In this document: piece by piece, positions 28,228-36,643 of the stretch | Layout: each line of letters begins with the position of its first letter | Numbering within the stretch: position 1 is the first letter of the stretch | From: Vibrio sp. SS-MA-C1-2 | Lineage (GTDB): Bacteria > Pseudomonadota > Gammaproteobacteria > Enterobacterales > Vibrionaceae | Length of the DNA: 64,000 nucleotides | NCBI RefSeq assembly: GCF_021513135.1 | Contig: NZ_CP090980.1 | Location: forward strand, 124,001-188,000 | Direction: 5' to 3' | The notes under the pieces: generated by a model | Seen by the model: only the letters and a program-made list of their open reading frames with translations | Told to the model about the DNA's origin: nothing | The model's database searches: none | Position numbers and translations under genes: made by a program

Positions 28228-30165
28228 GTGGCTCCAATTTTGAACTACTCTTATAAATACTATTCCGCTGTTGAAAAAGGAACGTCAGTGTCAACTTCGA
28301 ATCCGTTAACGATTACGACCCAATGGCTATTTGATAAAGCATTAAAATATAAACGGCGACTCATTTTTGCCAATATTATTGCCCTTATCGCCACCTTAAT
28401 TAGTGTCCCTATTCCGCTTCTCATGCCATTATTAGTGGATGAAGTGTTATTAGAAAAACCAGCGGGTGGAATCGCGATTCTCAACGCGATGATGCCTGAT
28501 AGTTGGCAGTCGGCGATGGGTTATATTGCGATGGTCACTTTTCTTGTGGTCAGCATGCGTATTGTCAGTCAAGCACTGAACATTCTACAAACTCGTCAAT
28601 TTACCTTGATCGCAAAACAACTTACTTGTCAGATCCGAGAAGCCTTACTCGATAAATTAGGTCGGATCAGCATGCAGCAATACGAAGCTAAAGGCAGTGG
28701 TGGCTTAACCTCTCTTTTAGTGACGGATATTGAAACCATTGATAAGTTTATTGGCAGTTCATTAAGTCGGGTTGTCATTAGCCTATTAAGTATTATCGGT
28801 ATTGCGGGGATCTTATTATGGTTAGATTGGAAACTGGCGCTGTTTATCATTCTACTTAATCCTGTGATTGTCTTTTTGTCACAAGCTATGGGTCGTCGAG
28901 TTAAAAAGTTAAAGAAGAAGGAGAACCAAGCCTTTGAACGTTTTCAGCAGCGTTTAGTTGAAACTCTAGAGGGTCTATATCAACTTCGTGCAGCAAACAG
29001 AGAACTCGACTTTCTCAATCGTCTGAAAGAAGATGCCAACGCTATCCGTTATGATTCCGATCGTTTCGCTTGGCAATCTGATGCTGCAAGTCGTCTCTCC
29101 TTTTTAATGTTTTTAGTCGGATTTGAAATATTCCGTGCTGCCGCTATTGTTCTGGTTTTCTTTGGCGATCTCACCGTTGGGCAGATTTTTGCCGTTTTCG
29201 GTTATCTTTGGTTTATGCTCTCTCCCATTCAAGAGTTATTAAATATCCAATATGCTTGGTTTAGTGCAAGTGCAGCAATGAAACGCCTTAATGCATTGCT
29301 AGAATTGGATGAAGAACCACGACCAACGCCTTTAATTGACCCTTTCTTATCTGCAACCGTTCATACGAATAAAGAAACAGATAATAAAGAGGCAAACAAT
29401 AAACAACGAAATAATGGAACGCCTCAAGTCTCGGTTTGCTTTGAGAATGTGAATTTTTCATACCACTCTTCATCTAAACAAGATCAGCTAGATAACTATC
29501 AACAGGTCATTAATAACCTTTCCCTCACTATCCCAGCAGGAAAGAAGATAGCTTTGGTTGGCGCATCTGGCGGCGGTAAAACCACCTTAGTTCAGCTGTT
29601 ATTAGGGATCTATCAAAAACAGAGCGGTAAAATTTACATTAATGGTCACAGTATTGATGATGTAGGTTATCCAAAAATACGTGAAAATTTCGCGGCGGTA
29701 TTGCAACAACCCACCATATTTAATGATACTTTAAAAGGAAATTTAACTTTAGGTGCAGAGTATAGCGACCAACAGCTTTTTAATGCCTTAGAGGTGGCAC
29801 AATTAAGTGAATTTGTTGCTCAGCAACCTTTAGGATTAGATGCACCATTAGGCAGACAAGGGGTTCGACTCTCTGGAGGACAGAGACAGCGGTTAGCCAT
29901 TGCTCGAATGGTGTTAACTGATCCTAAATTTGTAATCCTAGACGAAGCAACGTCAGCCTTAGATACTCAAACTGAAGCTAAGTTACATAAGGCATTGCAT
30001 GAGTTTCTTTCTCATCGTACAACGTTAATCATTGCCCATCGATTAACGGCAGTAAAACAAGCGGATTTAATCTATGTGCTTGAGGATGGCAAAGTCGCAC
30101 AATCAGGTAATCATGATAGTCTTGTCAAAGATAAGGGGCTTTATCAAACCCTTTATGGCACTTAA
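28228..30165 (+). CDS. ABC exporter, fused membrane and ATPase domains
   Basis: A type IV ABC half-exporter of about 645 residues. Six membrane helices occupy roughly 30-320, then a linker rich in Asn/Lys (SATVHTNKETDNKE...) precedes the ATPase domain with Walker A GASGGGKTT, signature RLSGGQRQRLAIARM, Walker B FVILDEATSALD and H-loop IIAHRL. No cysteine-peptidase domain is present. Starts are uncertain: a GTG at 28228 has GGAG nine bases upstream; a GTG at 28288 (AAGGA upstream) is also possible. It follows hutZ on the same strand after 81 bases, so it may be co-expressed with heme genes; its cargo is unknown. Confidence 0.8.
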   Translation: MAPILNYSYKYYSAVEKGTSVSTSNPLTITTQWLFDKALKYKRRLIFANIIALIATLISVPIPLLMPLLVDEVLLEKPAGGIAILNAMMPDSWQSAMGYIAMVTFLVVSMRIVSQALNILQTRQFTLIAKQLTCQIREALLDKLGRISMQQYEAKGSGGLTSLLVTDIETIDKFIGSSLSRVVISLLSIIGIAGILLWLDWKLALFIILLNPVIVFLSQAMGRRVKKLKKKENQAFERFQQRLVETLEGLYQLRAANRELDFLNRLKEDANAIRYDSDRFAWQSDAASRLSFLMFLVGFEIFRAAAIVLVFFGDLTVGQIFAVFGYLWFMLSPIQELLNIQYAWFSASAAMKRLNALLELDEEPRPTPLIDPFLSATVHTNKETDNKEANNKQRNNGTPQVSVCFENVNFSYHSSSKQDQLDNYQQVINNLSLTIPAGKKIALVGASGGGKTTLVQLLLGIYQKQSGKIYINGHSIDDVGYPKIRENFAAVLQQPTIFNDTLKGNLTLGAEYSDQQLFNALEVAQLSEFVAQQPLGLDAPLGRQGVRLSGGQRQRLAIARMVLTDPKFVILDEATSALDTQTEAKLHKALHEFLSHRTTLIIAHRLTAVKQADLIYVLEDGKVAQSGNHDSLVKDKGLYQTLYGT

Positions 30166-30233
30166 TCATCGTCTTTAATAATATAATTAATGGCTAGGTT
30201 TAATAACTAGCTTAATCATACCTAAAATGACAT

Positions 30234-30273
30234 AGAGCAGGTCAAACTTCCCTATCGACCAAAAGCCTGCTCT
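30234..30273. repeat. Hairpin downstream of the ABC exporter gene
   Basis: Perfect arms AGAGCAGG and CCTGCTCT enclose 24 bases. No T run follows on plus. It directly abuts repeat copy D: TACCTAAAATGA before it and CTAAAATAATTGG after it both resemble the repeat's terminus. Confidence 0.5.
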
Positions 30274-30386
30274 AAAATAATTGGCGTTGCTAGTAGACGA
30301 TAAGTGAATGAGATCTCATGAGTATAGATGTTCTATATGATTGGGGTAAATGAACGCAGGCAACAACCTAATAACGTCAACTAAAA
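30272..30386 (+). repeat. Inverted-repeat element, near-full copy
   Basis: Plus orientation: TTGCTAGTAGAC, AGTGAATGAGATCTCATGAG, TATATGATTGGGG and CAACAACCTA in the common order. It lacks the TATACCC ends, the left being replaced by CTAAAATAATTGG. It lies between the ABC exporter and module 1. The remaining part of the 30166-30664 gap holds a hairpin (30234) and an FNR box (30457). Confidence 0.8.
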
Positions 30387-30456
30387 GAAGATTCTTAATA
30401 GAAAACTTAATGGAAAAATACTCTTTTTTGTTAATTTATGGCCGCCCCGATAAGCC

Positions 30457-30470
30457 TTGATAAACATCAA
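30457..30470 (+). promoter_or_regulatory. FNR box upstream of module 1
   Basis: TTGATAAACATCAA matches the FNR consensus TTGAT-N4-ATCAA at all ten defined positions. It is 195 bases before the first gene of the oxidoreductase module, long enough for a leader. Anaerobic activation of the operon by FNR is expected. Confidence 0.8.
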
Positions 30471-30664
30471 AAAACAATTATTAGTATTAAATTAACCGTC
30501 AAATATTCCGGACAGAAACAAAACATATGCAATTTCATATATGTATATGTATTTTTCAAAAATGAAAAGTAACTTCTATCTATTCACTATCCCCACCCTT
30601 ATACCTCTAAGGTAATATATATACAGAAATTCATATACCCCCTTTAAAATAAGAGATCTTTTCG

Positions 30665-31444
30665 ATGAGTGAAGAGAATAAAACTAAAGTTAGTCGTCGT
30701 CAGTTGCTAAGTAAACTTGCGTTAGGCGCTGCTGCTGTTCAAGCCACCTCTGTGATGGCTAAAACTGGAAATAAAAATACCCCGAATACGCAAAAAACCT
30801 CAAACCATCATTGGGGTATGGTCATTGATCTACGTAAATGTATTGGCTGCCAAGCTTGTACTGTTGCATGTAAAATTGAAAACAATGCACCTGTTGGTAA
30901 ATTTAGAACTTGGGTTTCTGATATTGAAGTAAAAACCTTCCCAGAAACTAAGCGTGAGTTTCTTCCTCACCTTTGTAACCATTGTGATAATCCTTCTTGT
31001 GTTCCTGTTTGTCCAACGGGTGCAACCTTTAAACGTGAAGACGGTATCGTACTCATCGATAACGAAAAGTGTTGGGGCTGCGGTGCTTGTGTGACTGCTT
31101 GTCCTTACGATGTTCGTTTTATCAACCAAGAAACAAAAACTGCCGATAAATGTACATTCTGCGCTCACCGCTTAGAGCAAGGGTTATTACCTGCTTGTGC
31201 GGAAACATGTGTTGGTGGCGCACGTATCTTTGGTGATCTTAACGATAAAAATAGTGAAGTTAGCCAACTAATCAAAAAGCACCCAACGTCTGTATTAAAG
31301 CCTGAAACAGGAAATAATCCCAACGTCTTTTATATCGGTTTAGATAACTTAGCGACAGTAGCACGCCAAGCAAAAGATAATAATTGGGCCACCGAATTTG
31401 AAGAAGTTTTTGGTGAAGAATTACTATTTAAAGGAGCAAAATAA
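30665..31444 (+). CDS. Four-cluster ferredoxin subunit (TtrB/DmsB-like), module 1
   Basis: This 259-residue electron-transfer subunit carries electrons between the membrane anchor and the molybdenum subunit. It has a twin-arginine signal (VSRRQLLSKLALGAAA) and four [4Fe-4S] motifs: CIGCQACTVAC, CNHCDNPSCVPVCP, CWGCGACVTACP and CTFC...CAETCVGG. The full RR pair differs from the KR form in the two other modules. The stop overlaps the next ATG (TAATG). Closest by pattern to TtrB/PhsB-type ferredoxins; export to the periplasm is expected. Confidence 0.85.
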   Translation: MSEENKTKVSRRQLLSKLALGAAAVQATSVMAKTGNKNTPNTQKTSNHHWGMVIDLRKCIGCQACTVACKIENNAPVGKFRTWVSDIEVKTFPETKREFLPHLCNHCDNPSCVPVCPTGATFKREDGIVLIDNEKCWGCGACVTACPYDVRFINQETKTADKCTFCAHRLEQGLLPACAETCVGGARIFGDLNDKNSEVSQLIKKHPTSVLKPETGNNPNVFYIGLDNLATVARQAKDNNWATEFEEVFGEELLFKGAK

Positions 31445-32433
31445 TGTCACTGGTTAATATTATGCATCAATCACCATTTGGTCTCCTTTTTGTCAATTAC
31501 TCACTCCTACTAGGTATCGCTGGTGGTCTTGCTATTTGTTGGGTACTCCTTAATTGGAATAGTGCAAAGCGTCATAACCTTACACCATTAATCTTAGCGT
31601 TAACGTTAAGTATTGGTGGTGTTTTAAATGTATTAGCTGAAGTTCAACAACAAGGTCGTTTAATTTATGGCTTTATTTATGGTTGGGAACATTGGTATGG
31701 CTCAATCATTAAGTTCGGTATTTTAGGTATTCCGGCATTATGTGGCCTATTAGTTCTATTTTTACTTCCTGTTAAATATAACAAAGTCATTGATCGTTTA
31801 CTTAAAATTGCGATGTTACTGGTTGCGCTATTCCTGACCATGTATTCAGGTATCTTTATGATGAATGAACACGGTATCGCGCTTTGGAATACACCACTAT
31901 CTCCATTAATGACCATGCTAACTGGCATTGCATCAGGCGCATTTGTCTACTCGTTATGCTCTGACAAACGAGAAAATGATAAAATCGCTTACTACATTGG
32001 TTTTGGCTTAACATTACTTGCGTTAATTTTCTCTCTACTTTTAAGCTGGTGGGGGCATCTGTTCGCGGGTGTTATGTTAGCAGATTCATTCTCATTACTG
32101 GATCAACACTTTAATGGCATGCAATGGTTAACACTGATTACTTTTATCATTGCAACCGTGATTCCTATTGCTCAATGCCCAGCAAAATCAAGTCGTGTGG
32201 TCACTTTAATTGCTTCGCTCATCTCAGGCTACCTATTACGCTACCTCTTTGTTGCCGGTGGTGAAGGTGTCAGCCGGAGTCAAGCTGGATTCTTAATCTT
32301 TACACCTGATCATCAAGAGTTCTTTTATACTGCTGCAAGCTTACTGTTTATGGTGGGGGTTTTCGCTCTACTTCTCCTGATTAAAGATAAATTAACATCT
32401 AAATTTTCACAACTAAATCGAGGTAACGCATAA
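31444..32433 (+). CDS. NrfD/PsrC-like membrane anchor, module 1
   Basis: 329 residues with eight or nine membrane helices, of the NrfD/PsrC/TtrC type that oxidises menaquinol and passes electrons to the ferredoxin subunit. Sequence similarity to the anchors of modules 2 and 3 is faint to the eye (different N-terminus, no LPWAVQYFF segment), so it represents a separate line. Landmarks include LTMYSGIFMMNEHGIALWNTP and LLSWWGHLFAGVML. GGAG precedes the ATG, which overlaps the previous stop; its own stop overlaps the next start (TAATG). Confidence 0.8.
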   Translation: MSLVNIMHQSPFGLLFVNYSLLLGIAGGLAICWVLLNWNSAKRHNLTPLILALTLSIGGVLNVLAEVQQQGRLIYGFIYGWEHWYGSIIKFGILGIPALCGLLVLFLLPVKYNKVIDRLLKIAMLLVALFLTMYSGIFMMNEHGIALWNTPLSPLMTMLTGIASGAFVYSLCSDKRENDKIAYYIGFGLTLLALIFSLLLSWWGHLFAGVMLADSFSLLDQHFNGMQWLTLITFIIATVIPIAQCPAKSSRVVTLIASLISGYLLRYLFVAGGEGVSRSQAGFLIFTPDHQEFFYTAASLLFMVGVFALLLLIKDKLTSKFSQLNRGNA

Positions 32434-35400
32434 TGGACCGTCGTAAATTTTTAACTGGTGCAGCGGCTATTGGTATCGGAGCTGGTACGGCTGCATATGG
32501 CAATATCTTTGCTCGTTCATTATCTTTCTCTGATCGTGGTGAAAAGGCAAATTACCAATTTTATGGGGATTCACATACTCCTGAATGGACACTGAATAAA
32601 TATAATCAGCACAAAGTTAATGCTGAATATATGATTAAACACAGTACTTGCTTACAGTGTCACAGTGAGTGTGGTATTCGTGCCAAAGTTAACCGAGAAA
32701 CGGGTAAATTAGAGCGTTTATTTGGTAATCCCTATCACCCAAATACCTTAGTTGAGTATATTGATAACGATACCCCAATCGCAGATACAGCAACAACAAA
32801 TGGGACATTATGTGCGCGTGGTAATGCTGGATTACAAACGGCTTATGACCCATATCGCTTAACGACACCACTGAAGCGTGCAGGAAAACGTGGTAGCAAT
32901 GAATGGACAGAGATCAGTTGGGAACAATTGATTAAAGAGGTGGCTCATGGTGGAAAGATCTTCGCTGATACCACAGATACGAACAGTCAAAACTTAGTCG
33001 TTAAAGGTTTTAAAGATCTTTATAGCAAACGCGACCAGTGGATTGATAACAATAATCATGACTTAGGACGTGAGACTAACAAGTTTGTATTACAAGCAGG
33101 TCGTATCGTTAAGTCTCGTAAAGATTTTCAGACTCGTTTTTGTCAATCGTTTGGTACTGTGAATAACTTTGAACATACCAATATTTGTGAACTTAGCCAT
33201 CATATCGCAACCGGTGCTGTCTACGCAGGAAAACACAACCTGAAATCAGATCTCTGTGAAGCTGAATTTGCACTATTTTTTGGCACAGCGCCAGGTGAAG
33301 CTAACTTCCCAATGCAGACAATGGGGAAATACTCAGCCCAAGCTCGTGCGAATGGTTGTAAGATTGCGGTTGTCGATCCTGTTCTACCAAGAACGATGAC
33401 TAACGATAAGAATATGCGTTGGATTGCGCCTAAACCAGGTACAGATGGTGCAATTGCTTCAGGTATGTTGCGTTGGATCATAGGGAATGCACGTTATAAT
33501 GCTAATTTCTTAAGCCGTCCAAATGCTGTTGCGGCTAAGCAAGCAGGTGAATTAAACCATACCGATGCTAGCCACTTAATCATTACTGCGGCAGGCCATA
33601 AAAATTACGGTCAATTCCTAACTGCAAAAGAAGCTGGGATAAAAGGAAAAGAGCATGTGGTTATCGATCAACATGGTCAGCCAGCTGATGCAGAAACAGT
33701 AAATCAAGCTCAAATTGAGTTTGAAGGTACCGTTAATGGACTTCAGGTTGCCACTTCTTTCTCATTAATGAAAGTCTCTGTCTCTAAACATAGTTTACAA
33801 GAGTATGCTGAGATCAGTGGGGTAACTGTTGATGACATTATTTACCTTGCTAACGAATTTACTAGCCATGGTCGTAAGGTTGCGGTTGAACTTTACCGAG
33901 GTATTGCACAGCATCCAAATGGTTACGCAACTGGCTTTACGATTTATCAGTTAAACCTAATGGTCGGTAACTTAAACTGGACGGGCGGAGCATCCCTTGG
34001 TGGTGGCGGTCTAAACTACAATAGCGGTCAATATCAGCTTAAAGAGATCCCGGGGTTAGTTAAAGCAGACTTTGGTGTTCATATCTCTCGCGAGCAGATG
34101 GCGTATGAAGATACTGTTGAGTTTAAGAATAAAGTGGCGAAAGGCATTAATCCTTATCCTGCTCCACGTCCTTGGTTCCCACTCACTAAAGATGTATTCT
34201 CTGAGATTATTCCATCTATCATTGAAGGTTATCCGTATAAAGCCGATATCCTAATGTGGCATATGTGTACCCCATTTTATAGTACGCCATCAATGGGGCG
34301 TGATGAGATGATTAAAGCGGTTTCAGACCCAAAGAATGTACCATTAATTCTTGCCAGTGACATCGTTGTTGGTGATAGCAGTATGTATGCTGACTATATT
34401 ATCCCTGACCTGACTTACCTAGAGCAATATGTTCATCACCCAATGATGGAAGCGACCTTAATAAAAGGCACCGCGGTTCGCTCTCCAGTTATTGAGCCAT
34501 TAACAGGTAAAACAGCTGATGGTTATGCGATGAGCTATGAACAGTTCCTTATCGATGTAGCAAAAGAACTGAAGATGCCGGGCTTTGGTAAAAATGCAAT
34601 TAAAGCCACAGATGGCAAATTATGGCCTTTAGATACCATGAGTGACTATTACCTTAAGGCAACGGCTAATTTAGCTTTCGAAGGGCAAGGTAGTAAAGAT
34701 GTGTCAGAGGATGACTTACGTATCACCGGCCTTGATAGCTATTACCAAACTAATAAGACAAAATTGGAACCGCATCAGTGGTCTAAAGTTTTATATGTTA
34801 TGTCTCGTGGTGGCCGTTTTGAATCGGTCGATAATCGTCGTCAAGGCAATCAGTTAACTCACCAATATAATGGTGTTTTACATACGTATAATGAAAAGTT
34901 AGCAAAGCACGTTAATAGTCAAACTGGTAAGAAGTTTAATGGTGGTGCTGGTTGGCAACCATCAACAACCTCATCGGGTACACCATTATCGTCATTAGAT
35001 CGTGAATTGCCATTTACTATTTTAACCCGTAAAACGGCATTACAATCACATTCACGTTTGGCATCGAATACCTATATTCGTGAAATCAACCCAACCAACT
35101 GGGCTGAAATGAACTACGACGATGGTCAACGTTTAGGGCTGAAAAGCGGTGATGAAGTGATTGTTGAGACTCATGAAGGTAAGCGTAAATGTAGCGTAAA
35201 ACTTCGCCAAGGTGTCGCTCCAAATGTGATTACCTTTACCGTAGGTTATGGCCATTGGGGATATGGCGCAACCGATATGGATATTAGCGGTAAGCGTATA
35301 AAAGGGAGTAAAATCCGCCGAGCAGGTGTAAACTTAAATCCAATTATGCGTACTGATCCTGATGTTTGGGGCATGCCGTTAATGGATATGGTGGGCGGGA

Positions 35401-35444
35401 GCTCATGTTTCTTTGATACTAAAGCGAAGATATATAAAGCCTAA
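32433..35444 (+). CDS. Molybdopterin oxidoreductase catalytic subunit (TtrA-like, divergent), module 1
   Basis: 1003 residues of the DMSO-reductase superfamily. A twin-arginine signal (MDRRKFLTGAAA) is followed by the [4Fe-4S] motif CLQCHSEC (Cys73, 76, 80) and a fourth Cys in GTLCARG. The probable Mo-ligand Cys is in NFEHTNICELSHH. The C-terminal molybdopterin-dinucleotide domain contains LTRKTALQSHSRLAS. It resembles the TtrA/ArrA/SrdA group but lacks the CFGCW block of the Ttr enzymes in modules 2 and 3. Substrate could be an S, Se or As oxyanion; sequence does not decide. Overlaps both neighbours by one base. Confidence 0.85.
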   Translation: MDRRKFLTGAAAIGIGAGTAAYGNIFARSLSFSDRGEKANYQFYGDSHTPEWTLNKYNQHKVNAEYMIKHSTCLQCHSECGIRAKVNRETGKLERLFGNPYHPNTLVEYIDNDTPIADTATTNGTLCARGNAGLQTAYDPYRLTTPLKRAGKRGSNEWTEISWEQLIKEVAHGGKIFADTTDTNSQNLVVKGFKDLYSKRDQWIDNNNHDLGRETNKFVLQAGRIVKSRKDFQTRFCQSFGTVNNFEHTNICELSHHIATGAVYAGKHNLKSDLCEAEFALFFGTAPGEANFPMQTMGKYSAQARANGCKIAVVDPVLPRTMTNDKNMRWIAPKPGTDGAIASGMLRWIIGNARYNANFLSRPNAVAAKQAGELNHTDASHLIITAAGHKNYGQFLTAKEAGIKGKEHVVIDQHGQPADAETVNQAQIEFEGTVNGLQVATSFSLMKVSVSKHSLQEYAEISGVTVDDIIYLANEFTSHGRKVAVELYRGIAQHPNGYATGFTIYQLNLMVGNLNWTGGASLGGGGLNYNSGQYQLKEIPGLVKADFGVHISREQMAYEDTVEFKNKVAKGINPYPAPRPWFPLTKDVFSEIIPSIIEGYPYKADILMWHMCTPFYSTPSMGRDEMIKAVSDPKNVPLILASDIVVGDSSMYADYIIPDLTYLEQYVHHPMMEATLIKGTAVRSPVIEPLTGKTADGYAMSYEQFLIDVAKELKMPGFGKNAIKATDGKLWPLDTMSDYYLKATANLAFEGQGSKDVSEDDLRITGLDSYYQTNKTKLEPHQWSKVLYVMSRGGRFESVDNRRQGNQLTHQYNGVLHTYNEKLAKHVNSQTGKKFNGGAGWQPSTTSSGTPLSSLDRELPFTILTRKTALQSHSRLASNTYIREINPTNWAEMNYDDGQRLGLKSGDEVIVETHEGKRKCSVKLRQGVAPNVITFTVGYGHWGYGATDMDISGKRIKGSKIRRAGVNLNPIMRTDPDVWGMPLMDMVGGSSCFFDTKAKIYKA

Positions 35445-36022
35445 TGATTGATTATCAGTATATTCAAGCTCTCAGCCAAATGGCGGGGAGCTTGCTCTTA
35501 AATAGCCCAGAACAGGCTCTCATTGACCATATTAATCAGAGCCACTCTTTAACGTTATCGTTAGAGGAGAGTCAAAAAGCTTTTAACGATACCATGGTGT
35601 TTGCTCACTCAGGGCTGTTTATTCCGCCTTTTGAGCATGTCTGTAATCAAGTCTCTAACTTGGAAGGGAATTTTTCATTTCCAATGGCCAAGTTTGATGG
35701 TGGGGATAAGTTGAATGAGATATATCAACAATTCCATTTTAACCCTGCCAACTTATCGGTAACGGGGACAGATTTAAGGAAGCATCTTCCTTTAGACCAT
35801 TTTGGCTATATTTTACTCTTTATTAGCCATACCTTTAATGCTGCTAATCTAGATTCGAATTCAGCAAGTTACCCGCTTCTCATCTCTTTCTTAGAGCACC
35901 GACTTGCTGGACTTGCTTTCTATCAGGGATTATTAGCCACTAGCCAGCAACCCTACATCTGTTTTGTTTCCGAGCTACTCGCCGATACACTCTCTCAGCT
36001 TGAGTTACTGATTAAACCATAG
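35444..36022 (+). CDS. TorD-family molybdoenzyme chaperone
   Basis: 192 residues, all-helical, with the TorD/DmsD pattern (LPLDHFGYILLFISHTFN; FLEHRLAGLAFYQGLL). Such chaperones bind the twin-arginine signal and the apo-catalytic subunit until cofactor is inserted. The ATG overlaps the stop of the module 1 catalytic subunit, so it is dedicated to that enzyme. Modules 2 and 3 have no such gene beside them. Confidence 0.85.
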   Translation: MIDYQYIQALSQMAGSLLLNSPEQALIDHINQSHSLTLSLEESQKAFNDTMVFAHSGLFIPPFEHVCNQVSNLEGNFSFPMAKFDGGDKLNEIYQQFHFNPANLSVTGTDLRKHLPLDHFGYILLFISHTFNAANLDSNSASYPLLISFLEHRLAGLAFYQGLLATSQQPYICFVSELLADTLSQLELLIKP

Positions 36023-36032
36023 AGATTAAAAA

Positions 36033-36064
36033 AGCCTCTAACTCGAAAGATCGAATTAGAGGCT
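36033..36064 (-). terminator. Terminator between TorD and arsR-type genes
   Basis: AGCCTCTAA pairs with TTAGAGGCT. On the minus strand the stem runs into TTTTTTAAT, ending the ArsR-type gene; it may also stop plus-strand transcripts of module 1. Confidence 0.85.
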
Positions 36065-36096
36065 CATTAATATTGCTTATCTTAGAAAGCCCAAAC

Positions 36097-36429
36097 CTAC
36101 AAAATTTGGCTCAATGCTTCTGTAAATCTATCTATATTCTCATCATTTCTTTTATAATACGTCCAAGAGCCGATGCGTTTAGAATTCACTAAACCTACGC
36201 GTTGCAAGATCGTAAGGTAAGACGAGACTGTCGATTGTGAGAGCTGTGATTTTTCTTGAATAATGCTGACGCATACATCTTCTATCTCAGCATCAACAAG
36301 TTGTTCCGATACATTAAAGTTATTTTTTGGATCTTTTAACCATCGTAAAATATCCATTCTAACTGGATTATTAATTGCTTTTAATATTTCAGATAAATTT
36401 GTAATACTCATTAATATATCGGCCATCAT
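36097..36429 (-). CDS. ArsR-family transcriptional regulator
   Basis: About 110 residues with the ArsR winged helix: LKAINNPVRMDILRWL, then SQLSQSTVSSYLTILQRVGLVNSKRIGSWTYY. The metal-site position that reads ELCVCDL in ArsR here reads EDVCVSI, so only the first Cys of the pair remains; metal-thiolate binding as in classic ArsR is doubtful. The start is uncertain (ATG at 36429, 36426 or 36411, none with a good ribosome site). It faces module 1 tail to tail and is divergent from the HEAT/TPR gene, with an FNR-like site between. Confidence 0.8.
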   Translation of the reverse strand: MMADILMSITNLSEILKAINNPVRMDILRWLKDPKNNFNVSEQLVDAEIEDVCVSIIQEKSQLSQSTVSSYLTILQRVGLVNSKRIGSWTYYKRNDENIDRFTEALSQIL

Positions 36430-36476
36430 TATACGTTTCAGGATTGTAATCAACTTATATACAGAAGAGCATTCAG

Positions 36477-36490
36477 TTGATCTAGATCAG
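36477..36490. promoter_or_regulatory. FNR-like site between arsR-type and HEAT/TPR genes
   Basis: TTGATCTAGATCAG matches the FNR consensus at nine of ten positions and is itself centred on a GATCTAGATC palindrome. It is 48 bases from the regulator start and 154 from the HEAT/TPR gene. Confidence 0.6.
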
Positions 36491-36643
36491 TTATTGTCAC
36501 GTTTTTGCTTTTATTATGCTCATTTCTATAATTTTTATTCGATATTACTGCTTGAAAGTTGAAAACTAGAAAATCTACAACTATTTTTCTTTATTCACAG
36601 TGATAAAATTTATAGTGCCCCTATTTTTCAGAGATGCCTTAAC

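Noticed and set aside
30830-31168. 112-codon minus-strand frame inside the module 1 ferredoxin gene
   Set aside because: Antisense shadow; the plus strand encodes four intact [4Fe-4S] motifs.
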